NCBI RefSeq assembly: GCF_018614055.1
Contig: NZ_JAGGPB010000044.1
Coordinates: 1-32,743 of the forward strand
Source: Streptomyces sp. ISL-98
GTDB taxonomy: Bacteria > Actinomycetota > Actinomycetes > Streptomycetales > Streptomycetaceae
Direction of reading: 5' to 3'
DNA length: 32,743 bases
In this document: positions 7,287-16,450 of the stretch, one piece after another
Numbering within the stretch: the first letter of the stretch is position 1
Layout of the letters: each line of letters begins with the position of its first letter
The notes under the pieces: generated by a model
Database searches by the model: none
What the model saw: only the letters and a program-made list of their open reading frames with translations
What the model was told of the DNA's origin: nothing
Made by a program: the position numbers and the translations under genes

Positions 7287-9641
7287 ATGCCCAACGCCTC
7301 CGCCCCGCCCGACCGATCGACCCGTCTCGCACAGCTCATCTCCCGCCGGGGGCGATGGTTCGTGGTGGCTTGGGTCACCCTTCTCGTTCTCGCCGGCGCT
7401 TCGGCCGCCACCATTGCCGGCAACCTCTCCGGCGGCGGCTGGTACGTGCAGGGATCCGGCTCCGACGCGGCGGCCACCAAGCTCCAGACCGGGTTCACCG
7501 GCCGCGGGAAGACCACCGCCACGCTCGTCGTCCACGACCGGCGGCACACCGTTGCCGACCCCGCGTTCGCCAACCGCGTGCAGGATGTCGTCGATGACGT
7601 CCGCCACGACGACCAGCTCCACGTCACCGGGATCAGCGGCTGGACCACCCTCACCGGCGCGTTGAAGAAGCCGTACGTCGGCAAGGACGACCGCACCGTC
7701 GTCCACTCGGTCGCCATCAACCTCGACGACGGCACCGCCCGCCGCGAGCTGCCGGCCATCGAAAAGCGGATCTCCGAGCGCTACAAGGCCGACGGCATCG
7801 ACGCCTCGCTCGTCAGTCCCGCGTCCTTCTGGGGGGAGGTCAATGCTCTCAGCCAGTCCTCCCTGGCCAAGGCTGAGATCATCACCGCCCCGCTGACCAT
7901 CATCATCCTGCTGCTGCTCTTCCGCAGCCTCGCGTCCGTCGGCGCAGCCCTCGCCAGCGGCATCAGCGGAATCGTCTTCACCGTCGGACTGCTCGGCGCT
8001 GTTGCCCGCCACCTTGAGCTGTCCGTCTTCGTGCAGAGCGCGGCGACCATGATCGGCCTCGGGGTCGGCATCGACTACTCGCTGTTCATGATCAGCCGAT
8101 TCAAGGAACAGCTCGACCGCGGCCACACCGTCACCGATGCGGTCGCCGGCGCGCTGCGCACCGCCGGGCACACCATCGTCGCCTCCGGCGGCACCATCGT
8201 GATCGCCATGTGCGCCTTGTTCCTGATCAAGCTCAACGTGATCTTCTCCATCACGCTCGGCGTCGTGGTCGTCGTGGCGTTCTCCGTCCTCACCAGCACC
8301 CTGTTCCTCCCCGTCCTGCTGCACTTGCTCGGACACCGCATCAACGCCGGACGCATCCGTCTTCCTGGCCGCCGCAACAACACGCGCCTGGAGGACTCCC
8401 ACTGGTACCGCATCTCCGCACAGGTGATGAAGCGCCCGGTGGTCTTCCTCACGGTCGTCGTCGCCGGACTGCTCGCGCTCGCCTCTCCGGCCGTCAAGAT
8501 GCAGATCTTCTCCCCCGACGCCCGCATCCTGTCGGAGTCCTCCTCCGTCCGAACCGGCTACGAGCGCATCCAGGACGCCTTCGGTGACGGCGCCACATCG
8601 CCCATGCAGGTCGTCGTCACCGCGCCCGCAAAGGCCGGAACCGCCGACGTGGACAAGGAACTGGCCGACCTGCAGAACCGGCTGGAAGACCTGCCGCACG
8701 TCGCCCGGGTCGACTCCGCCGAGGGAGTACTCAAGGGCCTCTCGCCCACCGCCCGTGACGGAGCGGAGTACCAGGCCCTCAACAAGCCCGGGTACGACAA
8801 GCTGCCCAGCGAGGCGCGGCAGGTGATTCACCACTACGTTTCCGCCGACAAGACCAAGATCGTGTTCGAGGTGGTCCCCGACTCCCCGTCCTCCACCTCC
8901 GGAACCCGTGACCTGCTGACCGACGTGCGCGACAGCACCAGCCACCTGTCCGCGGGGATGACCGCGGTCGTCGGCGGCGAGACCGCCGAGGACACGGACG
9001 CCAACAAGGTCATCCAGGACGGTCTCGTCCCCGTCGTCGCGGTCATGCTGATCGCCGTCTACCTCGTGCTTCTGGCGACCTTCCGCTCCCTGCTGCTGCC
9101 GCTGAAGGCCATCGCCATGAACCTCCTGTCGATCTCCGCCACCTACGGCGTCCTCGTCCTGATCTTCCAGGACGGTTACGGCACCGAGCTGCTGCACTTC
9201 GACCACACCGGCTACCTGCAGAACTTCATCCCGGTGCTGCTCCTGGCCCTGCTGTTCAGCCTCGCGACCGACTACGAGGTCTTTCTCCTCGACCGCGTCC
9301 GCGAGGAGTACGTCGCCACCGGCGACAACACGACCTCCGTCAGCCGCGGCCTCACCCGCACCGCACCGCTCATATCCGGGGCGGCCATCCTCATGGTCGC
9401 CGTCTTCGGCGCCTTCGGATTCGCCGGTCTGGTTCCCATCCAGCAGCTCGGAATCGGCCTCGCCCTCGCCGTCCTCATCGACGCCACTCTCGTCCGCCTC
9501 CTCCTCGTTCCCGCGGCCATGCGCCTGATGGGACGCGCGAACTGGTGGATGCCCGGCCGACCCGACCCCGCCCGCGCGCCGGGCACTGCCACCGGAAGCC
9601 ACGAGAGCGAAACGGTGGCCAACACCCCTATGCCTAGTTAG
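7287..9641 (+). CDS. MMPL-family (RND superfamily) membrane transporter
   Basis: This 784-residue transporter has two repeated halves, each with an N-terminal helix, a large extracytoplasmic loop and a five-helix bundle. The proton-relay motifs are GVGIDYSLFMISRF (Asp near 262) and ATDYEVFLLDRV (Asp near 660). MMPL proteins in actinomycetes typically export lipids, lipopeptides or hydrophobic antibiotics. I chose the ATG at 7287, with GAGAGA 6 nt upstream; an in-frame ATG at 7257 lacks a good site. Its position behind the FAAL-ACP pair suggests it exports the acylated product or gives self-protection. It could instead be an unrelated drug-efflux gene, because a terminator lies between. Confidence 0.9.
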   Translation: MPNASAPPDRSTRLAQLISRRGRWFVVAWVTLLVLAGASAATIAGNLSGGGWYVQGSGSDAAATKLQTGFTGRGKTTATLVVHDRRHTVADPAFANRVQDVVDDVRHDDQLHVTGISGWTTLTGALKKPYVGKDDRTVVHSVAINLDDGTARRELPAIEKRISERYKADGIDASLVSPASFWGEVNALSQSSLAKAEIITAPLTIIILLLLFRSLASVGAALASGISGIVFTVGLLGAVARHLELSVFVQSAATMIGLGVGIDYSLFMISRFKEQLDRGHTVTDAVAGALRTAGHTIVASGGTIVIAMCALFLIKLNVIFSITLGVVVVVAFSVLTSTLFLPVLLHLLGHRINAGRIRLPGRRNNTRLEDSHWYRISAQVMKRPVVFLTVVVAGLLALASPAVKMQIFSPDARILSESSSVRTGYERIQDAFGDGATSPMQVVVTAPAKAGTADVDKELADLQNRLEDLPHVARVDSAEGVLKGLSPTARDGAEYQALNKPGYDKLPSEARQVIHHYVSADKTKIVFEVVPDSPSSTSGTRDLLTDVRDSTSHLSAGMTAVVGGETAEDTDANKVIQDGLVPVVAVMLIAVYLVLLATFRSLLLPLKAIAMNLLSISATYGVLVLIFQDGYGTELLHFDHTGYLQNFIPVLLLALLFSLATDYEVFLLDRVREEYVATGDNTTSVSRGLTRTAPLISGAAILMVAVFGAFGFAGLVPIQQLGIGLALAVLIDATLVRLLLVPAAMRLMGRANWWMPGRPDPARAPGTATGSHESETVANTPMPS

Positions 9642-9644
9642 GAC

Positions 9645-9812
9645 ATGCAGATGGTTGCCGTCTACTCGCTATTTCTCCTTGGACTCGGCATCGGAACCGT
9701 CGCCCATCTCCCGGCGGCGATCTCCGCCGCCCTGGGTGGTGCCATAGCCGCCGTCCTCAGCGGCTTCTGGTACCACGAACGCCACAACGGCCAATGCGAC
9801 GAAGGAGCATGA
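9645..9812 (+). CDS. 55-residue small membrane protein (uncharacterised)
   Basis: The frame starts 3 nt after the MMPL stop and ends 1 nt before the next ATG, so all three genes are likely co-translated. The protein reads MQMVAVYSLFLLGLGIG, then a Gly/Ala-rich hydrophobic stretch, ending in a polar FWYHERHNGQCDEGA tail. It appears to have one or two membrane helices. No family is recognised. GAAGGAG near its 3' end serves as ribosome site of the following gene. Confidence 0.6.
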   Translation: MQMVAVYSLFLLGLGIGTVAHLPAAISAALGGAIAAVLSGFWYHERHNGQCDEGA

Positions 9813-9813
9813 G

Positions 9814-10107
9814 ATGGCCACTCGGACAACCAGCGTGCAGAAAGCTACCCGGGTAGTTCCCCTCAAGCGGCTGTCCGTGTCCGACGCCGACGCACGCGCC
9901 GTCGCCGCCTTCACCCTCGGAACGCTGGGGCTCCTTGCCGGAAACATTTTCCTCGGCCCGGCAGCCATCGTGCTATCCATCACCGCGTTCAAACACCGCA
10001 CCAGCCGCCCCGGCCTGGCCACGACGGCGATCCTGCTCGGCCTAGCCGATCTAGCCGTCTTGGCGATCCTCATCGTCCGCGACGGCACCGTCTCCTGGGC
10101 CTTCTAA
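9814..10107 (+). CDS. DUF4190-like small membrane protein
   Basis: This 97-residue protein has a polar N-terminus (about 1-28) and two hydrophobic segments at about 29-56 and 68-90, with LGPAAIVLSITAFK between. The pattern resembles DUF4190-type proteins of actinomycetes. GAAGGAG precedes the ATG, which follows the upstream TGA by one base. It is the last gene of the MMPL unit and may be an accessory subunit; the family has no assigned function. Confidence 0.65.
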   Translation: MATRTTSVQKATRVVPLKRLSVSDADARAVAAFTLGTLGLLAGNIFLGPAAIVLSITAFKHRTSRPGLATTAILLGLADLAVLAILIVRDGTVSWAF

Positions 10108-10210
10108 CTTGACCTCCCGGGGACGGGCCCCCCGCGGCGGGATACATGCCCGGCGCCCACGGGTGCGGTGCGACACCGCGGTCGCTGACGACAGAACGCT
10201 GGCCCGCCGT

Positions 10211-10372
10211 TTATCCGATGCCAAGTTCGGTGAGGGCCTGGAGGCTGTCGGGGGTGAGTTTGGCCCGCCGCTGCGGACTTTTGATGTAGGAGAGCCAGAT
10301 GCCGAGTTTGATCTCCTGTCCGTCCTAGCGGTGTTCGACGTGGTGGCGGGGGACGCGGACGTTGCGCCTGTG
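10211..10372 (-). pseudogene. Helicase-associated-domain protein remnant
   Basis: Read on the minus strand, the frame gives VPRHHVEHR, an in-frame TAG at 10325-10327, then DGQEIKLGIWLSYIKS, RRAKLTPDSLQALTELGIG and a stop at 10211-10213. This closely resembles the C-terminal helicase-associated repeat (VPRxHVE..DGxEVKLGxWLSNxKxRRxKLT) of large Streptomyces DEAD/DEAH helicases. Only the last repeat remains and it is interrupted, so it is a pseudogene fragment. Confidence 0.7.
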
Positions 10373-10469
10373 AATCTCATCCGTGCTGGTGGGAGGTAGC
10401 ACGGCGCCACGCCGCCTGGCGCTCCACGCGCCCCGGCAGACCGCGCACCGTGCGCTCGGTCCGCGCCCT

Positions 10470-10615
10470 GGCGGTGCGCTTGGCCAGGGGAATTCCGCCT
10501 GGGGCTACGGAGGGTGCACGAGGAACTGCTGGTCCTCGGGGTGAAGGTGGCCGCATCTACTGTCTGGGAGATCGTGCGGGATGCCGGCATCGACCCCGCG
10601 CCGAAGCGAGCTGCC
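10470..10615 (+). pseudogene. Integrase-core (rve) transposase remnant, frameshifted
   Basis: Across two frame changes the plus strand reads VRLAR, then NSAWGY, then RRVHEELLVLGVKVAASTVW and EIVRDAGIDPAPKR. This matches the region just before the DDE core of IS481/IS3-like transposases often seen in Streptomyces. Similarity stops abruptly at about 10611 and the DDE domain is missing. Together with the helicase relic it fills the 10108-10764 gap; nothing else there is supported. Confidence 0.7.
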
Positions 10616-10764
10616 ACGAAGCTCGACCCAGCGCTGCTGGCCCAGCTCACAACAACGGCCGGTGAATGGGCAACTGCCCAACGCACCTCCTGACCGGAAC
10701 ACCCCTCAACCAGTGACCCCGACGATGGGGTCCGATCACCCGTGTCTGTCCTGGAGAAGAAATC

Positions 10765-11358
10765 GTGTTCAGTAGTAGTACGACTACGCCCACCCGCAGG
10801 ATCGCCGTGTTCTGCGACTCCCGCTCCGGCGTTGGCGTCGAACACGTCAGCCTCGCCTACGACTTCGGTGTGGCCATGGCCGCCCGCGGCACTGGTCTCG
10901 TCTACGGCGCCGGCGGCACAGGCGTCATGCACGCCGTCGCCAAAGGCGTACTGGATGGCGGGGCTGGGGTCACCGGCGTCGTCCCGTTCAGCCTGCGCGA
11001 GCGTGAGAAGCCCACGGACGTGCAGGGCGAGGTCTTCGTGGTACGCGACATGCACGAGCGCAAGGCGCTGATGTACCGGCTCTCCGACGCGTTCGCGGTC
11101 CTGCCCGGCGGTATCGGCACTCTCGACGAGCTGATGGAAGCGGCCACCTGGAATCAGCTCGGCTTCCACCGCAAGCCGCTCGTCTTGGTCAACCGGGACG
11201 GGTTTTATGACCCGGTGGTCCGCCTCCTGGACCACCTCGTCGACCAAGGCTTCCTCGCCCCCGAAGAGCGAGGCATGATCAGTGAGACTGACGATGTGGA
11301 GTGCGCACTGGACCTGCTCGGTTGCCGACGCCAGGTGCCTGTCGCGCTTACTGAGTGA
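10765..11358 (+). CDS. LOG-family (TIGR00730) nucleotide phosphoribohydrolase
   Basis: This 197-residue Rossmann-fold protein has the LOG signatures: YGAGGTGVM near 47-55, MHERK at 96-100 and PGGIGTLDE at 114-122, with the catalytic Arg and Glu. Family members hydrolyse nucleoside 5'-monophosphates, such as cytokinin ribotides or AMP, to the base and ribose 5-phosphate. Bacterial copies are often mis-annotated as lysine decarboxylases. GGAGAAG precedes the GTG start. It stands alone between the relic region and narK. Its real substrate is not predictable. Confidence 0.88.
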   Translation: MFSSSTTTPTRRIAVFCDSRSGVGVEHVSLAYDFGVAMAARGTGLVYGAGGTGVMHAVAKGVLDGGAGVTGVVPFSLREREKPTDVQGEVFVVRDMHERKALMYRLSDAFAVLPGGIGTLDELMEAATWNQLGFHRKPLVLVNRDGFYDPVVRLLDHLVDQGFLAPEERGMISETDDVECALDLLGCRRQVPVALTE

Positions 11359-11576
11359 GCAGAACCGAGAGGTCAAGGCGCTGGACCTCAACTTCTGTGT
11401 CAGGCAGCACCATCTGCTGTTCCTCAGGCTGTTTCCCCCACGTCGATGCACTCCGCCTGAGCAGCACGCCGCGGCCCCACAGGGGTCGCGGTCTTCACCT
11501 GCCGGCCGGGACCAGGCGAGCGACCCTCGCCGGGGCCCGGCCCTTGCCCAGAGCTTTCACACATCCGGAGCACAAC

Positions 11577-12956
11577 ATGGCTGACACACTCGCCAAACGA
11601 AGCGGCTGGCTCACCGGCTGGGATCCCGAGGACGAAGACGCCTGGAACAAGGGCGGCCACCGCGTCGCCCGCCGCAACCTCATTCTCTCGGTCCTCTCCG
11701 AGCACGTCGGGTTCTCGGTATGGACGCTGTGGTCCGTACTCGTGCTGTTCATGTCCCCGGAGATCGGCCTGGGCTTCGACCCCGGTGAAAAGTTTCTTCT
11801 GGTCGCCACCCCCACCGTCGTCGGCTCGCTGCTGCGCCTGCCTTACAGCTACGCGGTGACCCGGTTCGGCGGACGAAACTGGACCGTGTTCGCCACCGGG
11901 GTCCTGGTCGTTCCCACTCTGCTGGCCCTGTACTTCGTACAACGGCCTGGCACCCCCCTGTGGGTGTTCTTGGTGATTGGCGCGGTAGCCGGAGTGGGGG
12001 GAGGCAATTTCGCTTCCTCGATGACGAACATCACCGCCTTCTACCCGCTGCGCCACCAGGGCTGGGCTCTCGGCCTCAACGCAGGAGGCGGCAACCTCGG
12101 CGTCGCAGCGGTCCAGCTCATCGGGCTCGCGGTCATCTCGGTCGCAGGCGACACGCACCCCTCCTACGTCGCGGCCGTCTACCTGCCCCTGATCGTGGCC
12201 ATCGCGCTGCTTTCGGCATGGAAGATGGACAACGTGGACGCCGTACGGGCCGAGCCCGGCGCTCAGCTCGAGGCTGCTCGAGACCGTGACACCTGGTGGA
12301 TTTCGATCCTCTATATCGGCACGTTCGGCTCGTTCATCGGCTACGGCGTCGCCTTCGGACTGGTCCTGCAGAACGAGTTCGGCGCCTCCCCGCTGGAAGC
12401 GGTCGGCTACACCTTCCTCGGTCCGCTGCTGGGATCCTGCTCCCGCCCGCTGGGCGGTTGGCTGGCCGACCGCCTGGGCGGAGCCTGGGTCACCTTCTGG
12501 AACTTCCTCGGCATGGGCACCGGAACCGTCGTGCTCATCGTCGCAGCCGGCCTGAACTCCTTCGGCTTGTTCATCGCGGGGTTCACCGCACTGTTCGTCC
12601 TGAGTGGTCTGGGTAATGGATCGACGTACAAGATGATCCCCTCGGTGTTCGCGAAGAAGGCCGAGGACGAGGTCACCTCCGGCGGCGATGCGAGTGCCGC
12701 GTTCGCCCGTTCGCGCCGCCTGTCCGGCGCGGTCATCGCGATCGCAGGTGCACTCGGCGCACTCGGCGGCGCCGCCATCAATGTCACCTTCAAGCTCTCC
12801 TACACCGACGGCTCCGGCTCCGGCACTCCCGCCTTCCTCACCTTCCTCGTCTACTACGCGCTCTGTATGGCACTGCTCTGGGCCGTCTACCTGCGCCGCA
12901 AGCCTGCAACGGACGAGAACACCACGGACGCACTCAAGGAAACCAGCCGTGTCTGA
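11577..12956 (+). CDS. narK: Nitrate/nitrite transporter, NarK/NNP family of MFS
   Basis: This 459-residue major-facilitator protein has about twelve hydrophobic segments. Gly-rich motifs fit the nitrate signature (GVGGGNFASSMTNITAFYP; ALGLNAGGGNLGVAAVQL). The second signature is less standard (LSGLGNGSTYKMIPSVF). It imports nitrate and/or exports nitrite. CCGGAG sits 7 nt before the ATG at 11577; longer in-frame extensions upstream have no ribosome site. The stop overlaps the nasA GTG start by 8 bp, so both are one transcriptional unit. No GlnR box could be assigned by eye in the 218-bp leader. Confidence 0.93.
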   Translation: MADTLAKRSGWLTGWDPEDEDAWNKGGHRVARRNLILSVLSEHVGFSVWTLWSVLVLFMSPEIGLGFDPGEKFLLVATPTVVGSLLRLPYSYAVTRFGGRNWTVFATGVLVVPTLLALYFVQRPGTPLWVFLVIGAVAGVGGGNFASSMTNITAFYPLRHQGWALGLNAGGGNLGVAAVQLIGLAVISVAGDTHPSYVAAVYLPLIVAIALLSAWKMDNVDAVRAEPGAQLEAARDRDTWWISILYIGTFGSFIGYGVAFGLVLQNEFGASPLEAVGYTFLGPLLGSCSRPLGGWLADRLGGAWVTFWNFLGMGTGTVVLIVAAGLNSFGLFIAGFTALFVLSGLGNGSTYKMIPSVFAKKAEDEVTSGGDASAAFARSRRLSGAVIAIAGALGALGGAAINVTFKLSYTDGSGSGTPAFLTFLVYYALCMALLWAVYLRRKPATDENTTDALKETSRV

Positions 12957-15036
12957 ACTGCCTCTGCCCATACCGGAGGCGGACACCCACTGCCCGTACT
13001 GCGCCCTGCAATGCGGCACGCGGCTGAGCGGTGACTGGGAAGTCGGTGTGAAAGTGCTGCCGGCCGACTTCCCGGTCAACCGAGGTCGGCTCTGCCAGAA
13101 GGGCTGGACCGCCCCCGACGTCCTGGCGGCCACTGACCGGCTGACCCGGCCGCTGGTACGCCGCCCGGACGGCCAGCTCGTTGAAGCTTCCTGGGATACC
13201 GCGCTGGATACGGTGGCCGAAGGCCTGCGCAGGATCCGCGCCGTGCACGGCCCGGATGCGGTAGCGGTCTTCGGCGGCGGAGGCCTGACCAACGAGAAGG
13301 CCTACATGCTGGGCAAGTTCGCGCGCCTCGCGCTGGGCACCAGCCAGATCGACTACAACGGCCGGTTTTGCATGTCGTCCGCCGCAGCAGCGGGCAACGC
13401 GGCCTTCGGACTGGACCGGGGGCTGCCCTTCCCTGTCACCGACCTCAGGGGCGCACAGACAGTGTTGCTGGCCGGTGCGAACATCGCCGAGACCATGCCG
13501 CCGCTGATGCAGCACCTCGAGCAGGCCGAGCTGATCGTCATGGACCCGCGGCGCACCGCGACGGCCCAGCGTGCTGCACTGCATCTGCAGCCCGCGCCCG
13601 GCACCGATCTCGCGCTCGCGCTCGGCCTGCTGCACATCGCCATCGTGGACGGGCTGATTGACCAGGACTACATCCAAGAGCGCACCGGCGGCTTCGATGC
13701 TGCCGCGCGGCGGGCGATGGCATGGTGGCCCGAGCGGGTCGAGGAGATCACCGGCGTTCCTGCGAGCGCGCAGCGCGAAGCCGTTCGGATGCTCGCCGAA
13801 GCCCGGAACGCTTACGTTCTGACCGGCCGTGGTGTCGAGCAGCACAGCAATGGCACGGACACCGTGGCAGGCTTCATCAACCTCGCTCTCGCCCTTGGCC
13901 TGCCCGGACGGGCCCGCAGCGGGTACGGGTGCCTGACTGGGCAAGGCAACGGCCAGGGAGGCCGGGAACACGGGCAGAAAGCCGACCAGCTGCCCGGCTA
14001 TCGGCCCATCACGGATCCGGCAGCGCGCGCCCACGTCGCCAGCGTGTGGGGCGTGGCGCTGGAGGACCTGCCGGGCCCCGGGCGCAGCGCCTATGAACTT
14101 CTGGACGCGCTGGGCAGCGATCAGGGGCCGCGGGGGCTTCTGGTCTGCGGGTCGAACCCAGTTGTCTCGGCCCCTCACTCCTCTCGCGTTGCCGAGCGGC
14201 TGGCGTCGCTTGATCTTCTGGTGGTGGCCGACTTCGTCCCCTCCGAGACCGCCTGCATGGCTGATGTGGTGCTGCCCGTTACGCAGTGGGCCGAGGAGGA
14301 GGGAACCCTGACCAATCTGGAGGGCCGCGTACTGCGCCGCCGATCGCTGCTGTCGCCTCCGGGGCAGGTACGCAGTGATCTGCAGGTACTGCATGACCTT
14401 GCTGTGCGGCTCGGGGAGCCGGCAAGCCGCTTCCCCACCGCCCCAAGGGACGTGTTCGAGGAGCTGCGCGCCGCCTCTCGCGGCGGTAGGGCCGACTATT
14501 CCGGTATCTCCTACGACCGTCTGGACGCCGGGGAGACCTTGCACTGGCCCTGCCCGGACACCCAGGAGCCGCATCCGGGTACGCCGAGGCTCTTCCTGGA
14601 CGGGTTCGCGCACACCGACGGCAAGGCGCGATTCACCGAAGTGGAGCACCGGGGACCGGCGGAGGACATCAGCTCCAGCTACCCCCTCTACGCCACGACC
14701 GGCAGGGTTCTGGCGCACTACCAATCCGGAGCACAGAGCCGCCGGGTCGCGGAGTTGAACGAGGCTGTTCCCGAGCCGTTCATCGAAGTTCACCCCGATA
14801 CTGCGGCCCGGTCCGGCCTGGCCGACCAGGGCCTTGCTCGGGTCACCTCCGCGCGCGGCAGCATGACGGCCCGGATCCGGCTGGACGCAACGATGCGTCT
14901 GGACACCGTGTTCGTCCCCTTCCATTTCCCCGGCGAAGGCCGGGCCAACCTGATCACCAACCCGGCTTTGGACCCCCGCAGCCGCATGCCCGAATTCAAG
15001 GTGTGCGCCGTGCGGATCGACCCCCACCAGGAGTGA
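12949..15036 (+). CDS. nasA: Assimilatory nitrate reductase, molybdopterin catalytic subunit
   Basis: This 695-residue molybdopterin oxidoreductase has an N-terminal [4Fe-4S] site: CPYCALQC (Cys15, 18, 22) and a fourth Cys49 in GRLCQKG. Domains for bis-MGD binding and a C-terminal molydopterin dinucleotide-binding domain follow. It reduces cytoplasmic nitrate to nitrite. The GTG at 12949 is chosen because the protein then begins just before the Fe-S motif and overlaps narK by 8 bp. Unlike many NasA proteins it has no C-terminal BFD-type [2Fe-2S] domain; that domain is found on the next gene's product, which likely delivers the electrons. Confidence 0.93.
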   Translation: MSELPLPIPEADTHCPYCALQCGTRLSGDWEVGVKVLPADFPVNRGRLCQKGWTAPDVLAATDRLTRPLVRRPDGQLVEASWDTALDTVAEGLRRIRAVHGPDAVAVFGGGGLTNEKAYMLGKFARLALGTSQIDYNGRFCMSSAAAAGNAAFGLDRGLPFPVTDLRGAQTVLLAGANIAETMPPLMQHLEQAELIVMDPRRTATAQRAALHLQPAPGTDLALALGLLHIAIVDGLIDQDYIQERTGGFDAAARRAMAWWPERVEEITGVPASAQREAVRMLAEARNAYVLTGRGVEQHSNGTDTVAGFINLALALGLPGRARSGYGCLTGQGNGQGGREHGQKADQLPGYRPITDPAARAHVASVWGVALEDLPGPGRSAYELLDALGSDQGPRGLLVCGSNPVVSAPHSSRVAERLASLDLLVVADFVPSETACMADVVLPVTQWAEEEGTLTNLEGRVLRRRSLLSPPGQVRSDLQVLHDLAVRLGEPASRFPTAPRDVFEELRAASRGGRADYSGISYDRLDAGETLHWPCPDTQEPHPGTPRLFLDGFAHTDGKARFTEVEHRGPAEDISSSYPLYATTGRVLAHYQSGAQSRRVAELNEAVPEPFIEVHPDTAARSGLADQGLARVTSARGSMTARIRLDATMRLDTVFVPFHFPGEGRANLITNPALDPRSRMPEFKVCAVRIDPHQE

Positions 15037-15040
15037 CTCC

Positions 15041-16450
15041 TTGAGCCATGTCCTCATCGTCGGCTACGGCCCAGCGGCCCACCGGCTCGCGGAACGCATA
15101 CGTCACCACGGCCATGACGGAGCCATCACCACCCTGGGGGCCGAACCCGAGCCCGCCTACCACCGACCTCTGCTGCCATCCGTCGTCGCCGGCCAGGTCA
15201 CACCCACAGCGACGCATCTGCCGCCCCTGCCCGAGACCCGGGTACACCTGGGCACCGTGGTGACCGGCATCGACCGTGAACAGCGCCAGGTGCGGGCGCA
15301 AGTGGACGGGGCCGAGGCTACCTACCCCTACGACACCCTGGTCCTTGCTACGGGCGCACGCCCCCGTATCCCCAACATCCCCGGCGTGGTCGGCCCCGAC
15401 GGGCGCCTGGCCCCAGGCGTGACCACCTTGCGCACCGCAACCGACTGCGACCAGATCACCGGGGAGACCGTTGTGGTGCTCGGCGGAGGGCCACTGGGGG
15501 TGGAGACAGCGAGCGCGCTGGCCGCCCGTGGCACGAGCAGCACCCTGGTCTGTGACCGCCCCCACCCCCTGTACGAACGGCTCGGCGAGACCTGCAGCAG
15601 CATGCTCACCGAGCGACTGGAGCAGGCAGGGGTGACCGTACTCGGAGGCAACACCGCTGTGCGCCACACACCAGGCCACCTGCGTCTGGATGACGGAACC
15701 ATGCTCCGCGCCGACACGCTCGTCCTGTGCACCGGCGCCACCCCCAACACCCGGCTCGCCCACGAGGTCGGCCTGAAGGTCCGTGACGGGGTCGTGGTCG
15801 ACGACCAGTTGCGCACCAGCGACCCTCATATCCACGCCATCGGTGACTGCGCCGAACACGACGGGCAGACCATGGCCGGCATCAATGCCGCCTGGAAGCA
15901 GGCCGAGGCCCTCGCCAAGATCCTCAGCGGCCGCCCCGCGGCCTACCAGCCCGCCCCGTCCGCCCTGCGCCTGCGGACCCATGTGGCCGACGTGTCCTGC
16001 ATCGGCTCACCAGACGATCTCGAACAACCCGGCACCCGGCTGGTCACGCTCACCGACCACACCAACCGGCGATACGCGCGGCTCACGCTGCGCGACGAGC
16101 GCGTCGTCGGTGCTGTGCTGTTCGGTCTGCCGCAGGCGATCGCCACGATCGGTTTCCTCCACAAGCGCAGGCAGCGGCTTCCCTCCGACCGACTGGGTCT
16201 TCTCCTGGGACTACCGCCAAGGCCCACGTCGGACAGCACCGAGGCGAGCGAAGACGCCCTGATCTGCCTCTGCAACAACGTCACGAAACAGACCCTGATC
16301 CACACATGGCAGGAAGGCTCCCGCACGGTCACGGCCCTCGCCGCAGCAACACGTGCCACGACCGGCTGCGGCGGCTGCAGCCAGGCGGTCGAGGAACTCT
16401 GCGGCATTTGGGCGCGCGAGATCAGGAACGAACTGGAGAAGGCATCGTGA
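15041..16450 (+). CDS. FAD/NAD(P)H oxidoreductase with C-terminal BFD [2Fe-2S] domain
   Basis: This 469-residue flavoprotein has an N-terminal FAD Rossmann motif (VGYGPAAHRL), a central NAD(P) motif (VVLGGGPLGVE) and a C-terminal Cys cluster: CLC (409, 411) and CGGC (443-446). The cluster is typical of bacterioferritin-associated-ferredoxin-like domains. It probably passes electrons from NAD(P)H to NasA. The start is a TTG at 15041, 4 nt after the nasA stop, with AGGAG at a good distance. Its last codon overlaps the next GTG (GTGA). A rubredoxin/nitrite-reductase-type electron transfer role is the general family function; the partner is inferred from the operon. Confidence 0.85.
   Translation: MSHVLIVGYGPAAHRLAERIRHHGHDGAITTLGAEPEPAYHRPLLPSVVAGQVTPTATHLPPLPETRVHLGTVVTGIDREQRQVRAQVDGAEATYPYDTLVLATGARPRIPNIPGVVGPDGRLAPGVTTLRTATDCDQITGETVVVLGGGPLGVETASALAARGTSSTLVCDRPHPLYERLGETCSSMLTERLEQAGVTVLGGNTAVRHTPGHLRLDDGTMLRADTLVLCTGATPNTRLAHEVGLKVRDGVVVDDQLRTSDPHIHAIGDCAEHDGQTMAGINAAWKQAEALAKILSGRPAAYQPAPSALRLRTHVADVSCIGSPDDLEQPGTRLVTLTDHTNRRYARLTLRDERVVGAVLFGLPQAIATIGFLHKRRQRLPSDRLGLLLGLPPRPTSDSTEASEDALICLCNNVTKQTLIHTWQEGSRTVTALAAATRATTGCGGCSQAVEELCGIWAREIRNELEKAS

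Noticed and set aside
7281..9602. Minus-strand open frame of 773 codons opposite the MMPL gene
   Set aside because: It is the mirror frame of a GC-rich gene: Gly/Asp/Glu-rich, low complexity, no motifs.
12934..15057. Minus-strand open frame of 707 codons opposite nasA
   Set aside because: It is complementary to a gene with intact Fe-S and molybdopterin motifs; no family features of its own.
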